NCBI GenBank assembly: GCA_027405735.1
Contig: JAPEHQ010000023.1
Location: forward strand, 682,001-746,000
Direction of reading: 5' to 3'
DNA: 64,000 nt
Source: Mucor racemosus
Lineage: Eukaryota; Mucoromycota; Mucoromycetes; Mucorales; Mucoraceae
In this document: positions 60,540 through 64,000 of the stretch, piece by piece
Layout: each line of letters begins with the position of its first letter
How positions within the stretch are numbered: position 1 is the first letter of the stretch
Translations under genes and position numbers: made by a program
The notes under the pieces: model-generated
The model's input: only the letters and a program-made list of their open reading frames with translations
Database searches by the model: none
Told to the model about the DNA's origin: nothing

Positions 60540-61570
60540 AACTTTCAGGTACCAAATATACACCTTCGAAATTAATATTGAATATCGTATATCTAAATGT
60601 TTTGAAAAAATAGATGTAGAATACATTGCAATATAATTTTGATTATGTATAAATAGGAAGTTTACTTATTAATTTCGGTAATTGACTTTGTAACATATGC
60701 TGCATTGACTGTTTCAACAATATTTCTAATTTCAAATGGTCTGCTTGAGCCGCAAGACCTACTAGAAAAAATTGAGCGTTTGATTCCTACGGTTTATTAA
60801 CCAGAAAAACAATGAGGTGCTAATATTATATCTCTCGATACTATTACAGCTGTAGTATATATTTTGAAACTTGCAGCCTAATTGGATCAGCATTAATTAA
60901 TTTCGTGCATTTTTCAAGCAGGAGAAAAGACTTTTTCATTCAAAAGCGTGTCCAAAAATCTTTCAAAAACAGCAGTTGGTTAATAAAACCAAGATATGTT
61001 CTTTCTGAATCTACTGTGCATTAAATGCAACTTCAAAATTCAATTTTGAACCATTATTTGATTTTATAAAAATTTTCAAAGAATATCTGAAACAGCCCAT
61101 ATAAAATAGCTTAAACAAGTGCTTGTTTTCATTTTTCGATTTCCATAGCAACTCGGGGAAACTCAACCTTTTACAATTCTATAGATCAATGGGAGCTCAT
61201 TTGGATCCATATTCGTCGAGAACTGGTGAGCTGACTGACTTTAGTGGGTGTAAACAGCAGGTAATAATCAAATCTTTGTTTAAATTTACCGAATGCACAA
61301 TGATCCATGCAAGCTGATATCTGATATACTTGTAGTATCTACTATTTACCCATACCTATACTCAAGCAGAGTGATAGTTTACCTAGATCACTATTTATAA
61401 AGATCGCATTTTTGATTGTTTTCATTTAAAAGTGGACAGCAAAGTATAGGTGTACTTTGGCATTAATTTTCTCAACACGCGGTAGGTTGTGAAAGTTGCT
61501 CTTTAAGATTATCGTGTTCAAAGTGTATACCTACTCTCATGTAAAATTGAAAGTTAGGTGATTAATTTTA
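60540..61570 (+). repeat. Interspersed repeat copy E (left part only)
   Basis: Matches 34250-35280 along its length, for example GACTTTAGTGGGTGTAAACA, CAATTTTGAACCATTATTTG and GGTAGGTTGTGAAAGTTGC. After about 61570 the similarity is lost or too weak to follow. Confidence 0.7.
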
Positions 61571-62821
61571 GTAAAATCTTTTTCTCAAAAACAGTATCCA
61601 TCCATTCAACATTGTCCCGGCTATAAATTTTATTAAATGAAGCAAGGATGGCTACTATAGTGATTGTTTCATAAATTTGAATGATGCAGAAATGGCCAGC
61701 TTGAAATTGAGAAACCGCATTTGAAATGAAAATAAGTCGAGAAAATACTAAGGTATTGCAATGATGGTTATTAATTAAAACCTACTTTATTTTTCATTCT
61801 CTACCAGGATATCTAGGTTTTGGATGGCTGTAAAGACTTTTTTATTTTTTTATAAATTTTGTGAGAGCACTTTTTCTGTTATAGAGATCGATGAAGGGAT
61901 GACTGGTATGCAACGCTAAAACCATAGGATAGTACTCATTCGCGTCTATCCAACGAATTTTATCTCGTCAAAAAATATCAATTTTTCGTCGAGAAAATTG
62001 AGATTGAATGATTGATTTTTGGTGATACAAAAAAGGTTTTATTTTGGACGAGGATATACAAGGATAAATTTTCGGTTTTACAAAAAAATGATCAAAAAAA
62101 TAAAAATCTCCACCGAAAATAGCGCTACAGCTACATATAAATACTCATTCTGTAGATAATTTTGTTGCACATAATGTCAAAATAAAATATTTTAGTGTTG
62201 CAATTGAATGAAGGGTACTTTTTGATCAAAAACCGTTAAAATTTGACAGTAAATTTACTAGAGATTTTATGAGAAAAATATTTTCAAAATTTACACAGAT
62301 CGATTTAGAATTAAAAACTGAACCTAAAACATTTAGTACGCTAACTCAACTTACTATGTATTTTTGTGAGTATTTAAATATACAAGGTTTTTTTTGGATT
62401 TTTTTGGATTTTTTTCCATTTGAACACTTTTTGGATTCAAGCTCAGTTACATGAGCATATCTGATTATACAATTTTATATGGTGATATTCAAAATCGGAG
62501 CGTGCCCCCATTTCAATAGATAATCAGGAAATATAAAATGTAGTGCTCTATTTGATATGCTACAGAATATTGACAAAAGACTTATTTCTATTCATGTTAA
62601 TTTCTCAGCGAGTATAAAGGCTTCAAGAGTGAAACACTTGCTTTTGCCCCGCTTAAAATCTCAACCTAAGATGTTAAATATTTCGAGATTTTATAAGCTT
62701 GCACTTGAAGGTTTCTAAGCTAAATCTTCTTGTTGTTTAATGTCTTATTATATATTAAAGTTTCAGGGGTGTTTTTTTTTTGGATAATCTTTGGCCCTAA
62801 ACCTTGTAATTGTAAATCCTG

Positions 62822-62852
<31 letters not shown>

Positions 62853-63419
62853 GTAGTTTTAACAATTTGGAGAATTTTCACATTTTTTTACAAAAGTATT
62901 GCTAGGAATCAGACAACCAAGTTTTCTGGGGCAAAATTGGCTGCTAAAAACGAATCTGTAATTCATTTTACTGTATCTAGGAATTTCGTCCACTACGGCC
63001 GAACTATGCTTCCCATGGGCATAATCATCTGCACAGATGGGCAGAATAAAATTTTGTGCAGATCAGGCAGTCTAGATAGGTATAGCAATGAGTGGAATGC
63101 CAAAGATTTAAATATTGTGGCAAGAAAAAATGTATAATTTAATAAAGAAACTTGTTAAATTAAATCACACACAAAAACCGAAGATAATCTTTATTTAATA
63201 TCAATAATTTGTCCTATTTATATACAAATTCTATATTACATTTATCCGTTAGATCATCTTTGGATCGATTATATCTTTCTGGAATTCCATGTCAGACCAA
63301 TCTATTTACATTAGTAACACAGCACATTTAAGTTGAGCTCATTTCATACAGCTAAATCCAACAAGTGGATATATCTCACATATCCCGTTTTCTGGATCTT
63401 ACTTTAAAATAGCGTTCGC
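61571..63419. other. Mosaic of repeat fragments
   Basis: At about 62490-62640 the shared repeat end appears inverted (GGAGCGTGCCCCCATTT) and is followed by a diverged reverse copy. 62821-62852 is a GTTTT pentamer repeat. 62985-63115 matches the palindrome right arm around 29845-29960 (GGCCGAACTATGCTTCCCAT, GATCTGCACAGG-like text) with many changes. No intact gene. Confidence 0.5.
62821..62852. repeat. GTTTT pentanucleotide repeat
   Basis: Six consecutive GTTTT units followed by a T run. Confidence 0.9.
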
Positions 63420-63670
63420 AAAATGGCCGAGCCCAAGCGAGCACAAGCAGTTTCATCAAGCATTTGCCGAGTTTAAAATATTTGAAAGTTACTCAAGCAA
63501 GCCCGAGCCCAAGCAATGGCTCATCGAGCAGATGCATATCGAGCATTTTCAATTTTGAAACCAAGCAACCAAGCACAAGTCAAGCATTGTCCAATTTTGC
63601 AAAAAGTCAAGCAAGTCGAGCACGAGCATATGAGTAACCAAGCAAGTCCAAGCAGAGCTCAAGCATTGCA
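63420..63670. repeat. CAAGC/CGAGC-rich block
   Basis: About twenty copies of CAAGC or (C/G)GAGC-type pentamers, all in the same orientation, at irregular spacing (examples: GCCCAAGCGAGCACAAGC, CAAGCAAGCCCGAGCCCAAG). The block is richer in G and C than its flanks. It is not a protein-coding repeat, since spacing does not keep frame. Confidence 0.7.
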
Positions 63671-64000
63671 TTATATTTTCAATTCCGTTTTGTATATAAA
63701 TAAAAGATAAACTTTGAAAATTAACAAATTTTCAAAAAAAAAAAAAAAACCCCATATGTATATGAACACAAGCTATAACACCACTATACAATTTTCTGAT
63801 ACTAAACATGTTTTAACCGTATTCGTATTATTCTAAAATATTTTATCAAAGCTTTCGACAAAACAAAACCTACAGAAATAGTAACAGCAACGATTAAACA
63901 TTCAATATAAGCAGCAGCATCAAATGATCATTGATCGAATTAATTGATTTCATTTACGTCAATTGAAGCATTGGATTTATTTTAGGTTGTTATTGACAAC
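63671..64000. other. AT-rich end of window
   Basis: Contains an A16-like run at about 63735. No gene or repeat unit seen. Confidence 0.5.

Noticed and set aside
62730..63137. 135-codon open frame on the + strand
   Set aside because: No ATG start; it crosses the GTTTT repeat and a decayed copy of palindrome-arm sequence.
63420..63670. CRISPR array
   Set aside because: The repeated unit is only five bases, spacing is irregular, and the genome is eukaryotic.

Overview
The window looks like nuclear DNA of a Mucorales-type fungus (Mucoromycota). It is strongly AT-rich. Genes are compact, with short introns of about 45-75 bp, GTA/GTT donors and TACTAAT/TTAAC-like branch sites. It holds kinetochore, APC/C and Zn2Cys6 regulator genes, and two tandem genes of the CotH kinase family, which is typical of Mucorales. 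Exon structures were worked out by hand from reading frame, splice consensus and protein family fit; no transcript data were available.

Layout. 1-1140 is an inverted, broken copy of an interspersed repeat. 1769-4307 holds two + strand genes: mitochondrial GrpE (Mge1) and a METTL25/RRNAD1-type methyltransferase. 4717-10408 is a single-exon F-box gene flanked by two inverted copies of a non-autonomous Tc1/mariner-like element. 10833-14150 (-) is the kinetochore scaffold Spc7/KNL1 in 13 exons. 15017-15421 is a small unknown gene behind a TATA box. 15.4-37.6 kb has no convincing intact gene. Its centre is a giant inverted repeat: arms 21214-25305 and 28666-32756, about 4.09 kb each and almost identical by eye, around a 3.36 kb spacer. 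Each arm carries a decayed 3' piece of a dynein intermediate chain gene and a degenerate ~180-bp tandem repeat.

37627-46955 is a dense gene island: peroxisomal AMP-forming acyl/oxalyl-CoA ligase (Pcs60-like), a Zn2Cys6 regulator, a membrane Kelch protein and CDC26 on the - strand, then a divergent type II membrane glycosyltransferase. The regulator and the Kelch gene each need a 7-nt microexon to keep frame and domain. 47.6-50.0 kb is another interspersed repeat copy. 50656-56375 is a tandem pair of CotH genes, each 584 aa in four exons, with a near-identical 5' block that suggests gene conversion. 56.4-64 kb has no recognised intact gene: a GC-rich decayed island (58.1-58.7 kb), repeat copies, and a CAAGC/CGAGC-rich block at 63.4-63.7 kb.

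The genes do not form a pathway. Two (Spc7, CDC26) act in mitosis, two (GrpE, Pcs60) in organelles, and the CotH, Kelch and glycosyltransferase products belong to the cell surface or secretory route. The most unusual features are the giant palindrome and the two microexons.
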